Source: an uncultured Lachnospiraceae bacterium
GTDB lineage: Bacteria > Bacillota > Clostridia > Lachnospirales > Lachnospiraceae
DNA length: 14,707 nucleotides
Assembly (NCBI GenBank): GCA_910589635.1
Contig: CAJUTD010000077.1
Span: 1-14,707, forward strand
Direction of reading: 5' to 3'
Position 1 is the first letter of the stretch. Every line of letters starts with the position of its first letter. The notes under the pieces were generated by a model, which saw nothing but the letters and a program-made list of their open reading frames with translations, ran no database searches and was not told where the DNA came from. The position numbers and the translations under genes were made by a program. Positions 7,126 to 14,135 of this stretch are shown here, piece by piece.

Positions 7126-7617
7126 CTATGTCTTGAACTGTTTCTTGAGGCTTTCATAAGCCCGGTTGATGATCTGCAACGTGCCGGTGTCACCCGCCAT
7201 ATTATCAGGATGGTAGATTTTCGTGAGGTCTTTGTACCTCTTCTTTAATGCATGCATATTGTCAACACCCGAAAAAAACATCTGCGCCTGCGGGAGAAGC
7301 TCCTCCAAATTCTTTCCCACGCGGCTGCCCGCTCCGCGGGAATAACGTTTCTTCTCGGCCTCTATGTCCTGTCTGTCCCGGGCAAGCCTTTGCAATTCCC
7401 CCTCCAGGATTTTCCATTTCATCTGAAACAGATGTTTTTCCTCTGCCATACGCTTCTTCTCCAAACTCTGCCTCGTATAGAATTCCTGCTGCTCCTGTTT
7501 GAATCTGCGTCTGTCCTCTTCCAGCTGCTTTCTCTCTTTGTGCAATATTCTGGTCTGAAGATCCTCCGACATTGGTTCCCGAATCATTCTCCCCATCTGC
7601 CGTTTCGGCTGATCCAT
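7126..7617 (-). CDS. Small J-domain protein with N-terminal coiled coil
   Basis: A 163-residue protein with a long charged region likely to form a coiled coil (about residues 20-95, rich in E, K, R, Q: KERKQLEEDRRRFKQEQQEF and similar) and a C-terminal J domain (about 117-163). The J domain shows the helix II/HPD/helix III pattern: LKKRYKDLTKIYHPDN with HPD at 136-138, then LQIINRAYESLKKQF. HPD is the motif that stimulates DnaK's ATPase. There is no G/F region or zinc domain and almost no helix IV, so it is a class C J protein. I start at 7617 because AGGGGG lies 7 bases upstream; an upstream ATG at 7647 has only a poor site. Its stop abuts the prmA ribosome binding site. Substrate unknown; location near dnaK-dnaJ fits a specialised co-chaperone. 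Confidence 0.85.
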   Translation of the reverse strand: MDQPKRQMGRMIREPMSEDLQTRILHKERKQLEEDRRRFKQEQQEFYTRQSLEKKRMAEEKHLFQMKWKILEGELQRLARDRQDIEAEKKRYSRGAGSRVGKNLEELLPQAQMFFSGVDNMHALKKRYKDLTKIYHPDNMAGDTGTLQIINRAYESLKKQFKT

Positions 7618-7624
7618 CTTTCTT

Positions 7625-7630
7625 CCCCCT
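7625..7630 (-). promoter_or_regulatory. Ribosome binding site that decides the J-domain gene start
   Basis: AGGGGG on the minus strand, within ATAAAGGGGGAAGAAAG, ends 7 bases before the ATG at 7617. The in-frame ATG at 7647 is preceded by GGTGAAAGAGCC with no good Shine-Dalgarno match, so the downstream start is favoured. Confidence 0.6.
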
Positions 7631-7723
7631 TTATGCCGTTCTGGCATGGCTCTTTCACCAGCCTCGCACCGGCCTGACTCTTGAGATTAAGTCGCCTCGC
7701 ATCCTAACCCCATTACAGATATG

Positions 7724-10700
7724 TTACTTTCTGACCTTTTTTACATTGCTGTACGCCCCGTAAATGTTTATCCCATCTACAACAACGTACGGACGTACCC
7801 TGAAACTGTAAGCCTTCTTCTTGCTCAGCTCAGTCATTGTGAAGGAAAGCGTCTTACCGTTTCCTACAGTCTTAACTTTCTTATATTTGCCATTTCCGGT
7901 TTTCATGAAAATCTCATAGCCACTTGCGCCGGCAGCCCTCTTCCATATCAGACTTACTTTGCTGCCGCCCTTTCGCTTTGCCGTACTCAAATTTACCCTC
8001 GCTGGGGTTGTAGCAGTCTTAGCGGCTCCGGTATCTTTGGCAAAAATGTTCTGATGGTTGACAACGCGGTAAGGCGTAACCCTTAACGTATAAACAGTTG
8101 CCGGTTTCAATTTCTTAAATGTGCAGGTATTACCCGCCACATATTGGGTAGACACAACTTTACTTCCCCGGTAGAACATTAAACGGTAATTTACACCAGC
8201 AGTCTTTTTCCAGGAAAACGTCAGGGAATCTGTCGTTCTCTTTGATACCTTGAGTTTTGACACCCTGGCCGGCCTTGCAGGCGCGAGCATGGATATTTCT
8301 TCTGTATAGGCTTTTCTGCACAACACACAAGTATATATCCTTTTGCCCTTCTGCGTCTCTGTAGCCTTTTTATTTACCACGCATTTATACTGATGTCCGG
8401 GACATTTCACCTCAACAGACACCTCAATATCCGTGACAATCATAAAATTTATCTGGTCTGTCGGCCTGTAGCACACATAAAACTTCTGAATTCCTGTTGT
8501 TGTAAGCGTTGTCTCTGGATCTGACTGCCAGAGGAAACCGTCTGGAAGCTCCACTGACCCCAGGGAGGCGCCACTGAATCCTTTGAGGTTCCCAGGGACA
8601 GTATAGGTCGGAATGGCGCGCGCAATATCAATCTGCACGCTACCTATAAACGGCTGGTATCCCTCTCTCGTCACTTTGTACATCACCTTGTATGACCCGG
8701 CGTTTATTATTTCCGGCTGGGCAGCCTGGTATTTTCCATCTTTACCTGCATATTCTATGGTATCACCGTCCCTCGTCCCCTTAATTTCAATCATATAAGG
8801 CCTGCCGTTATAGACTCCGCTAACGTCCGCAGCTATAATTCCTGATAATACCGGCTGTGTAGGTTGTTCCGGCTCTTCTGGTTGTTCCGGCTCTTCTGGC
8901 TCTTCCGGCTCTTCTGGTTGTTCCGGCTCTTCTGGCTCTTCTGGTTGTTCCGGCTCTTCCGGTTGAGTTGCAGGGATTTCTTCTATCTGAATATCTCCGC
9001 ACACACTGCATGTCTTCACCATTTCCCCTTTTTCTGTTTCCGTCGGCTCCTTCGTCACTTCCTCATTATATTTGTGGCCGGAATTGGCATATGGGCACTT
9101 CACTGTCACTTCTATTTCTATACCTAGGACTGACTTGTAATTTTTGCTGTCTGCAGGGATATAATCTGCCAGAAATTTCTGTTTCCCCTCCCGGTACATT
9201 TTTATGTTTCGGTCCTGCCAGCGAAATCCGCCGGACAAGCCAATGGAAGCAAGCGGATTTCCGCTACATCCCTCCAATCCGGCAGGAAGTTTATAGGATG
9301 GTGCCGCTTTCTCAATATTTAACTCTGCCGCGCCGTAAAGAACCTGATATCCCGGCCGTTCAACTTTAAATAATACCTTATAATTCCCGGCGTCGATCAT
9401 TTCCGGCTGCTCTTTGCTAAAATTTCCATCTTCCCCTGCAAACCAGATCTCATCACTCTCTAGCAGCCCCTTCAATGATGGAATCCTTTTTGCCGTCCCA
9501 TCATACACCGCAGATGAATCCTTTGCGCTTACACCTTGAATCGGCAAAAGCTCAAGTTCCGGCAATTCATGGGTCAGGACGTTCTGCCTGCCTCCAAGGT
9601 TAGGCGAATTCTGAAGGGCATAACACAAATTCTTCCCTCTTATGGTAAACCCGAAAATCTGCTGTCCTGCTGCTGCCTCCGGCACGAATACGTCCTGTGC
9701 CATCCCATCTGCCGAAAGCTGTCTGATTTTTGTGTTAGAGCTAAAATAAAGCTGATCGTTTGCTTGTGAGAGAAACATATAGCTGGAAGTATATATTTTA
9801 TCGCCATCAGCAGTCCACGCGTCCTCCGTGCATACGACTTCTTCCCCGCCAGACAAAAGTTTATCCCTTTTTAGCAAATCCACTTTAAGATTCTGATACT
9901 TTGAATAATACCAATTCTCCTGATAAAAACAGATGGCAGAATCAATCTCGGTCCAAAATTTATCATCATAAACCGTGGAATCCGCTTTTATATCTGTAAC
10001 CCAGCCTTTATGATTATGCACAGTATCAGAGATTGCCTGATCACTGAGCAGAAAATACGCATGCTTCACCCGCCCAATACAATCCCACACCGGATCATCC
10101 CAGGTAACGTCCACATGGTACCATTTCCCACCAAGCTGAATCATATTCCAGGCATGATTCATACTGTCACTCGTAACCATCTCACAATTTATTCCCAATT
10201 TGTTCTGCATAACATATTTATATGCCTTACCGTAACCGTCACATACTGCAATCTTTTCCACCAACGCGCCATAGGCGCTGTGCGAAATATCCGGAACTGT
10301 TTTATTGTCAAAACGCTCTTTGTCGTATTCACACAGCTGTATCAGGTAATCATGTACAACAAGCGCTTTTTCCACATCCGTCATGGACGGTTCTACTTGT
10401 CCCGCCGCCTGGTCGGCTGCAAACTCAAACGCCTGCTTTTGGACACCTATTTCCTCCGGCGTACCTGTATAGCTTACCGTGATAGATTTGGAAATGTTGT
10501 TTACTGAATTGCAGACAATTTCATTGCATACATAAAACAATTCCGGGTGGCTGTTTACAATCTGGAAAAAAGCCGGGCTGGCTTCACCTCTGGGAATCTG
10601 GTAATCATAGATATCTATCTGCTCCTCAAAGTTCTCCAATGCATTGACAATATACTCCTCAAAATCCGTAGTTACACTGAAAGACCTTGCCCTGGTAAGA

Positions 10701-10864
10701 GGATAACGAGCCTCCGGTTTCTGATAATACTCAGGATTATAACGATTTTCGTCTGTCAACACTATGATATCTGTCTGTATTCCATCCCCCTCAGCGCAAA
10801 CTGGTAACGGAACAGATATTAACAAACACAAAACCATCAAAAACGACCATATACGTTTTTTCAT
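7724..10864 (-). CDS. Secreted multidomain transglutaminase-like protein with Ig-like/CxxC modules and FN3 domains
   Basis: A 1046-residue exported protein. A signal peptide (about 1-24: KKR, hydrophobic stretch, AlaGlu cleavage region VCAEG) is followed by a transglutaminase-like domain (about 60-300). Its apparent triad is C208 (AVCDGYGKAYKYV), H237 (NHAWN) and D252 (YHVDVTWDDP), as in secreted papain-fold peptidase or crosslinking relatives. Residues about 300-440 are beta-rich with blade-like repeats. Then come two copies of an Ig-like plus CxxC module (453-631 and 684-860), joined by a QPE/EPE linker (634-669), and two FN3 domains (865-954, 955-1046). There is no LPxTG, SLH or choline-binding anchor; the basic C-terminus (KKVRK) may bind the wall, or the protein is released. 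It has its own promoter, GAGGAGG 7 bases before the ATG, and sits between dnaJ and prmA. Enzyme activity is inferred from the triad only; substrate unknown. Confidence 0.9.
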   Translation of the reverse strand: MKKRIWSFLMVLCLLISVPLPVCAEGDGIQTDIIVLTDENRYNPEYYQKPEARYPLTRARSFSVTTDFEEYIVNALENFEEQIDIYDYQIPRGEASPAFFQIVNSHPELFYVCNEIVCNSVNNISKSITVSYTGTPEEIGVQKQAFEFAADQAAGQVEPSMTDVEKALVVHDYLIQLCEYDKERFDNKTVPDISHSAYGALVEKIAVCDGYGKAYKYVMQNKLGINCEMVTSDSMNHAWNMIQLGGKWYHVDVTWDDPVWDCIGRVKHAYFLLSDQAISDTVHNHKGWVTDIKADSTVYDDKFWTEIDSAICFYQENWYYSKYQNLKVDLLKRDKLLSGGEEVVCTEDAWTADGDKIYTSSYMFLSQANDQLYFSSNTKIRQLSADGMAQDVFVPEAAAGQQIFGFTIRGKNLCYALQNSPNLGGRQNVLTHELPELELLPIQGVSAKDSSAVYDGTAKRIPSLKGLLESDEIWFAGEDGNFSKEQPEMIDAGNYKVLFKVERPGYQVLYGAAELNIEKAAPSYKLPAGLEGCSGNPLASIGLSGGFRWQDRNIKMYREGKQKFLADYIPADSKNYKSVLGIEIEVTVKCPYANSGHKYNEEVTKEPTETEKGEMVKTCSVCGDIQIEEIPATQPEEPEQPEEPEEPEQPEEPEEPEEPEQPEEPEQPTQPVLSGIIAADVSGVYNGRPYMIEIKGTRDGDTIEYAGKDGKYQAAQPEIINAGSYKVMYKVTREGYQPFIGSVQIDIARAIPTYTVPGNLKGFSGASLGSVELPDGFLWQSDPETTLTTTGIQKFYVCYRPTDQINFMIVTDIEVSVEVKCPGHQYKCVVNKKATETQKGKRIYTCVLCRKAYTEEISMLAPARPARVSKLKVSKRTTDSLTFSWKKTAGVNYRLMFYRGSKVVSTQYVAGNTCTFKKLKPATVYTLRVTPYRVVNHQNIFAKDTGAAKTATTPARVNLSTAKRKGGSKVSLIWKRAAGASGYEIFMKTGNGKYKKVKTVGNGKTLSFTMTELSKKKAYSFRVRPYVVVDGINIYGAYSNVKKVRK
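8285..8815 (-). repeat. Ig-like + CxxC module, copy 2 (protein residues 684-860)
   Basis: Coding repeat inside the secreted protein, a diverged copy of 8972-9508. Shared landmarks in order: VYNG, YAGKDGKY, QPEIINAGSYKV, REGYQ, FSGASLGSV, DGFLWQ, VSVEVKCPGHQY, TETQKGKRIYTC, CVLC. The Ig-like part resembles bacterial MBG-type beta-sandwich repeats. The tail, C821 and H824 with C846 and C849, could bind a metal. Confidence 0.8.
8867..8965 (-). repeat. Tandem 9-nt repeat coding a QPE/EPE linker
   Basis: Eleven contiguous 9-base units, each reading CAACC[A/G]GAA (QPE) or GAGCC[A/G]GAA (EPE) on the coding strand, encode residues 634-666; a degenerate unit (QPT) follows. The product is a Pro/Glu-rich extended spacer between the two Ig-like/CxxC modules. 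Near-identical units make copy number prone to change by slippage. The plus-strand shadow reads as a leucine/phenylalanine-rich frame and is not a gene. Confidence 0.95.
8972..9508 (-). repeat. Ig-like + CxxC module, copy 1 (protein residues 453-631)
   Basis: First copy of the internal duplication. Landmarks matching copy 2: VYDG, FAGEDGNF, QPEMIDAGNYKV, RPGYQ, CSGNPLASI, GGFRWQ, IEVTVKCPYANSGHKY, TETEKGEMVKTC, CSVCG. The tail pairs C590 and H597 with C619 and C622. It resembles the 'GHxY...KxxTCSxCG' segments common in surface proteins of gut Clostridia. Confidence 0.8.
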
Positions 10865-10909
10865 ATCGCAGCCTCCTCGTTTTAGATTCCGAACATTTAC
10901 ACTGTACCC

Positions 10910-10938
10910 ATTATATAATAGCCAAAACAGATTGGCAA
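10910..10938 (-). promoter_or_regulatory. Sigma-A promoter of the secreted transglutaminase-like gene
   Basis: On the minus strand TTGCCA (10938-10933), a 17-base spacer and a perfect TATAAT (10915-10910). The predicted leader is about 40 nt, ending in GAGGAGG (10878-10872) 7 bases before the ATG. With the terminator behind dnaJ immediately upstream, this makes the gene transcriptionally separate from the chaperone operon. Confidence 0.85.
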
Positions 10939-10941
10939 GGA

Positions 10942-10956
10942 GAAACTCGGAGTTTC
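10942..10956. promoter_or_regulatory. Perfect palindrome GAAACTC-G-GAGTTTC beside the -35 box
   Basis: Seven-base arms with a single central base form a dyad typical of dimeric regulator sites. Its near edge is 3 bases upstream of the -35 hexamer at 10938-10933 and its centre is about 46 bases upstream of the predicted start. That spacing suits an activator or a repressor. No T run follows on either strand, so it is not a terminator. The regulator is unknown. Confidence 0.5.
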
Positions 10957-10978
10957 GCTGTGCTCTATAGAAAGCCTC

Positions 10979-11016
10979 AAAAAAGCTGTACTCTGCAACA
11001 TTTCACAGAATACAGC
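10979..11016 (-). terminator. Intrinsic terminator after dnaJ
   Basis: On the minus strand GCTGTATTCTG (11016-11006) pairs with CAGAGTACAGC (10995-10985), an 11-bp stem with one G-U pair and a 10-base loop, followed at once by TTTTTT (10984-10979). It begins 6 bases after the dnaJ stop and closes the grpE-dnaK-dnaJ operon. Confidence 0.93.
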
Positions 11017-11022
11017 CCATTA

Positions 11023-12198
11023 TTACATATCTTCTAATGTCTCTTTTATTTTGCCCATAAAGCCCTTTTTCTTCTTTTCTGTGCCCGCTGCGCCATCCTG
11101 TTTCTTTAAGGACTGGCCGCTCACCTCATCAAATTTGCGCAATGCTTCCTTTGCCTCTCCATTTAAACTGGTGGGCACCTGGACTACCAGGGTAACATAG
11201 TGGTCGCCACGTACCGAAGAATTACGAAGAGACGGAATTCCCTTACCTTTAAGGCGGATTCTGGTATCTGACTGCGTGCCAGGCTTTACATCATATAAGA
11301 TATCACCGTCAATCGTACTGATGCGCACCTCGCCACCTAACGCTGCCTGGGCAAATGAAATTGGCGCCGTTGAATAGATATTCATGTCCTGGCGCTGGAA
11401 AATCGGATGCCTGCTGACATTGACCTCCACCAGCAAATCACCTCTGGGACCACCATTCGTTCCTGGTTCTCCCTTATCCCGAATGCGGACGCTCTGTCCA
11501 TTGTCAATGCCCGCCGGAATAGAAACTTTAATCTTTTTACGCTTTGCAATATAGCCGCTTCCATTACAATCCGGGCATTTTTCTTTGATGATTTTACCAG
11601 TTCCCCGGCATTCCGGGCATGTCTGCACGTTCTGCACCATACCAAGGAAAGACTGCTGTGTATAGACAACCTTACCCTTGCCGCCGCATTTCTTACACGT
11701 CTCAGGAGTAGTTCCTGGTTTTGCTCCGGTGGTATGGCATGTCTGACACTCATCTTTCAATGTAATCTCTATCTCTTTCTCACATCCAAAGGCTGCTTCC
11801 TCGAAAGTTACGCGCACTGCGGCACGCAAGTTTGCGCCTTTCATCGGGCCATTGTTGGCAGAGGAACGTCTACGCCCTCCACCAAAAAAGTCACCGAATA
11901 TATCGCCAAATATATCACCCATATCCATGCCGGAGAAATCAAATCCTCCGCCACCGCCCATGCCGCCTTCAAATGCGGCATGGCCAAACTGGTCGTATTG
12001 ACGCTTCTTATCCGGATCACTCAGCACTGCATATGCCTCGGATGCCTCTTTAAATTTTTTCTCTGCCTCCGCGTCTCCTGGATTCATGTCAGGATGATAC
12101 TTTTTGGCAAGCTGGCGATATGCCTTTTTAATCGTCGCATCATCTGCATTCTTATCAACGCCCAGGACTTCGTAATAGTCTCTCTTCTGTTCTGCCAT
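11023..12198 (-). CDS. dnaJ: Chaperone DnaJ (class A Hsp40)
   Basis: A 391-residue class A J protein that delivers unfolded clients to DnaK and stimulates its ATPase. Order: J domain 1-70 with HPD at 35-37; Gly/Phe-rich stretch 71-108 (GGMGGGGGFDF, then DIFGDIFGDFFGGG); zinc domain with four cysteine pairs, C151/C154, C168/C171, C194/C197 and C208/C211; C-terminal substrate-binding and dimer domains. The first zinc repeat is CQTCHTTG, lacking the first of the usual two glycines, while the other three keep CxxCxGxG. The ATG lies 2 bases after the dnaK stop, and its AAGGAAG box is formed by dnaK's last codons, so expression is coupled. A terminator follows. Confidence 0.98.
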   Translation of the reverse strand: MAEQKRDYYEVLGVDKNADDATIKKAYRQLAKKYHPDMNPGDAEAEKKFKEASEAYAVLSDPDKKRQYDQFGHAAFEGGMGGGGGFDFSGMDMGDIFGDIFGDFFGGGRRRSSANNGPMKGANLRAAVRVTFEEAAFGCEKEIEITLKDECQTCHTTGAKPGTTPETCKKCGGKGKVVYTQQSFLGMVQNVQTCPECRGTGKIIKEKCPDCNGSGYIAKRKKIKVSIPAGIDNGQSVRIRDKGEPGTNGGPRGDLLVEVNVSRHPIFQRQDMNIYSTAPISFAQAALGGEVRISTIDGDILYDVKPGTQSDTRIRLKGKGIPSLRNSSVRGDHYVTLVVQVPTSLNGEAKEALRKFDEVSGQSLKKQDGAAGTEKKKKGFMGKIKETLEDM

Positions 12199-12200
12199 GA

Positions 12201-14066
12201 CTAAACTTCCTTATAATCTGCGTCCACCACGTCGTCATCTGCACTGCTGTAAGATGCATTTCCCATGTCCGGGCCAGCACCCTGCGCACCTTGTGCTGCC
12301 TGTGCATTTTCATACATTTTGGCAAATACTTTTTGAGCGCTCTCCATCAGTTTCTCTTTGGCTGCTTTCATCTCACCAACCTGGTCGTCTGTCATCTCCT
12401 CAGCATTAGGATGAGCCTCAACCAATGCTTTGAGCGCATTTAAGTCTGCTTCCACGGCTGATTTATCTGCCGCATCTATGTTAGCGCCAACCTCTTCCAG
12501 CGCTTTCTCAGTCTGGAATACAAAGGAATCAGCATCATTTCTGGTATCAATAGCTTCCTTACGTTTCTTATCCTGCGCCTCAAACTCTGCGGCCTCTTTG
12601 ACAGCCTTGTTAATGTCATCCTCAGACATGTTAGAGCCTGCTGTGATGGTGATATGCTGTTCTTTTCCTGTTCCCAAATCTTTTGCCGATACATTTACAA
12701 TACCGTTGGCATCAATATCAAATGTTACTTCAATTTGAGGCACACCGCGTCTTGCAGGCGGAATACCGTCTAAGCGGAACTGTCCTAAGGATTTGTTATC
12801 CCTTACAAACTGGCGCTCACCCTGTACCACATTGATATCAACAGCGGTCTGATTATCTGCTGCTGTCGAGAAAATCTGGCTGTGCTTGGTCGGAATAGTC
12901 GTGTTACGCTCAATCAATCTAGTTGCAACCCCGCCCATAGTCTCGATAGACAAGGACAAAGGTGTTACATCCAAAAGAAGGATTTCGCCTGCGCCTGCAT
13001 CTCCTGCAAGCTTGCCACCCTGCACAGAAGCGCCAAGAGCTACACATTCATCCGGATTCAGAGTTTTGCTCGGCTCTTTACCCGTCAGCTGTTTCACCTT
13101 ATCCTGTACGGCAGGAACACGAGTGGAACCACCTACCAGTAATACCTGGCCCAGCTCTGAAGCTGAAATCCCCGCATCTTTGAGCGCGTTCTGTACCGGA
13201 ATAGCCGTACGCTCTACCAGATCATGAGTCAATTCGTCAAATTTCGCTCTTGTCAAATTCATGTCAAAATGCTTGGGTCCCTCTGCTGTTGCTGTGATAA
13301 ATGGAAGGTTGATATTTGTTGTGGTTGCAGAAGAAAGTTCTTTCTTGGCTTTCTCTGCCGCCTCTTTCAGCCTCTGCAATGCCATCTTATCGTTCGAGAG
13401 GTCAATGCCCTCTGTCTTCTTGAACTCTGCCAACATATAATCCGTGATCTTCTGGTCGAAATCATCGCCGCCCAGGCGGTTATCGCCGGAAGTGGACAAT
13501 ACCTCGATGACACCTTCGCCAATTTCGATGATGGACACGTCAAATGTACCACCGCCCAAGTCGTATACCATGATTTTCTGCTCTTTTTCATTGTCAAGCC
13601 CGTAGGCCAGCGCAGCGGCCGTAGGCTCGTTGATGATACGCTTTACATCGAGTCCGGCAATCTTGCCTGCATCCTTGGTAGCCTGACGCTGTGCATCATT
13701 GAAATATGCAGGAACCGTAATTACTGCCTCCGTCACTTTTTCACCCAAGTAATTCTCTGCATCTGCTTTCAATTTCTGCAAAATCATAGCGGAAATTTCC
13801 TGCGGAGAGTACTTCTTGTCGTCAATTGTCTTCTTGCTCTCTGTACCCATATCCCTCTTAATAGAAGAAATGGTTTTTTCTGCATTGGTGACAGCCTGAC
13901 GCTTTGCGGGTTCACCCACAAGACGCTCGCCGGTCTTTGTAAATGCAACAACAGAGGGTGTTGTCCTCGCTCCTTCTGTATTGGCGATAACCACCGGCTT
14001 ACCGCCTTCCATAACTGCCACACAGCTATTAGTTGTTCCTAAATCAATACCAATTATCTTGCTCAT
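12201..14066 (-). CDS. dnaK: Chaperone DnaK (Hsp70)
   Basis: A 621-residue ATP-dependent Hsp70. Visible signatures: IIGIDLGTTNSCVAV (4-18) nucleotide-binding strand, INEPTAAALAYGLD (145-158), YDLGGGTFDVS (168-178), VLLVGGSTRVPAV (308-320), the interdomain linker around LLLDVTPLSL (363-372), the beta-sandwich substrate domain, and an acidic C-terminal tail (DDDVVDADYKEV) after an Ala/Gly/Gln-rich stretch. The segment near residues 74-88 (GTESKKTIDDKKYSP) is short, lacking the insertion of Gram-negative DnaK, which supports a Firmicute origin. GAGGAGGT lies 7 bases before the ATG. It works with GrpE (upstream) and DnaJ (downstream). No CIRCE-type repeat is visible in the 69-base grpE-dnaK gap; one may lie before hrcA or grpE, outside the window. 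Confidence 0.99.
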   Translation of the reverse strand: MSKIIGIDLGTTNSCVAVMEGGKPVVIANTEGARTTPSVVAFTKTGERLVGEPAKRQAVTNAEKTISSIKRDMGTESKKTIDDKKYSPQEISAMILQKLKADAENYLGEKVTEAVITVPAYFNDAQRQATKDAGKIAGLDVKRIINEPTAAALAYGLDNEKEQKIMVYDLGGGTFDVSIIEIGEGVIEVLSTSGDNRLGGDDFDQKITDYMLAEFKKTEGIDLSNDKMALQRLKEAAEKAKKELSSATTTNINLPFITATAEGPKHFDMNLTRAKFDELTHDLVERTAIPVQNALKDAGISASELGQVLLVGGSTRVPAVQDKVKQLTGKEPSKTLNPDECVALGASVQGGKLAGDAGAGEILLLDVTPLSLSIETMGGVATRLIERNTTIPTKHSQIFSTAADNQTAVDINVVQGERQFVRDNKSLGQFRLDGIPPARRGVPQIEVTFDIDANGIVNVSAKDLGTGKEQHITITAGSNMSEDDINKAVKEAAEFEAQDKKRKEAIDTRNDADSFVFQTEKALEEVGANIDAADKSAVEADLNALKALVEAHPNAEEMTDDQVGEMKAAKEKLMESAQKVFAKMYENAQAAQGAQGAGPDMGNASYSSADDDVVDADYKEV

Positions 14067-14135
14067 AATAGAGACCTCCTCTTAAAAATGATTATCTGAT
14101 ATTTATAGTGATTGGGTGTCAAACTTGCCTTAATT

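Noticed and set aside
7116..7193. Upstream extension of the prmA frame
   Set aside because: It overlaps the J-domain gene, is Arg/Ser-rich, and the ATG at 7115 has a well-placed AGGAG and gives the family length.
7648..7723. Terminator or promoter between the secreted protein gene and the J-domain gene
   Set aside because: Only a 4-bp GGCT/AGCC hairpin without a T run and a short GCGAGGC direct repeat are seen. I cannot support either signal, so read-through into the J-domain operon remains possible.
8867..8965. Possible CRISPR or satellite array
   Set aside because: Units are 9 bases, contiguous, without spacers, and in frame inside a coding sequence.
8864..9127. Plus-strand frame rich in Phe-Arg-Leu-Trp repeats
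   Set aside because: It is the reverse-strand reading of the 9-nt QPE/EPE coding repeat and not a membrane protein.
11407..12204. 265-codon plus-strand frame opposite dnaJ
   Set aside because: Antisense shadow of dnaJ, Cys/Leu/Phe-rich with no family features.
13224..14042. 272-codon plus-strand frame opposite dnaK
   Set aside because: Long open frames antisense to Hsp70 genes are a known by-product of codon bias; the translation has no recognisable domain.
14067..14135. CIRCE heat-shock operator
   Set aside because: No TTAGCACTC/GAGTGCTAA inverted repeat is present in this gap; it would be expected upstream of hrcA or grpE, outside the window.
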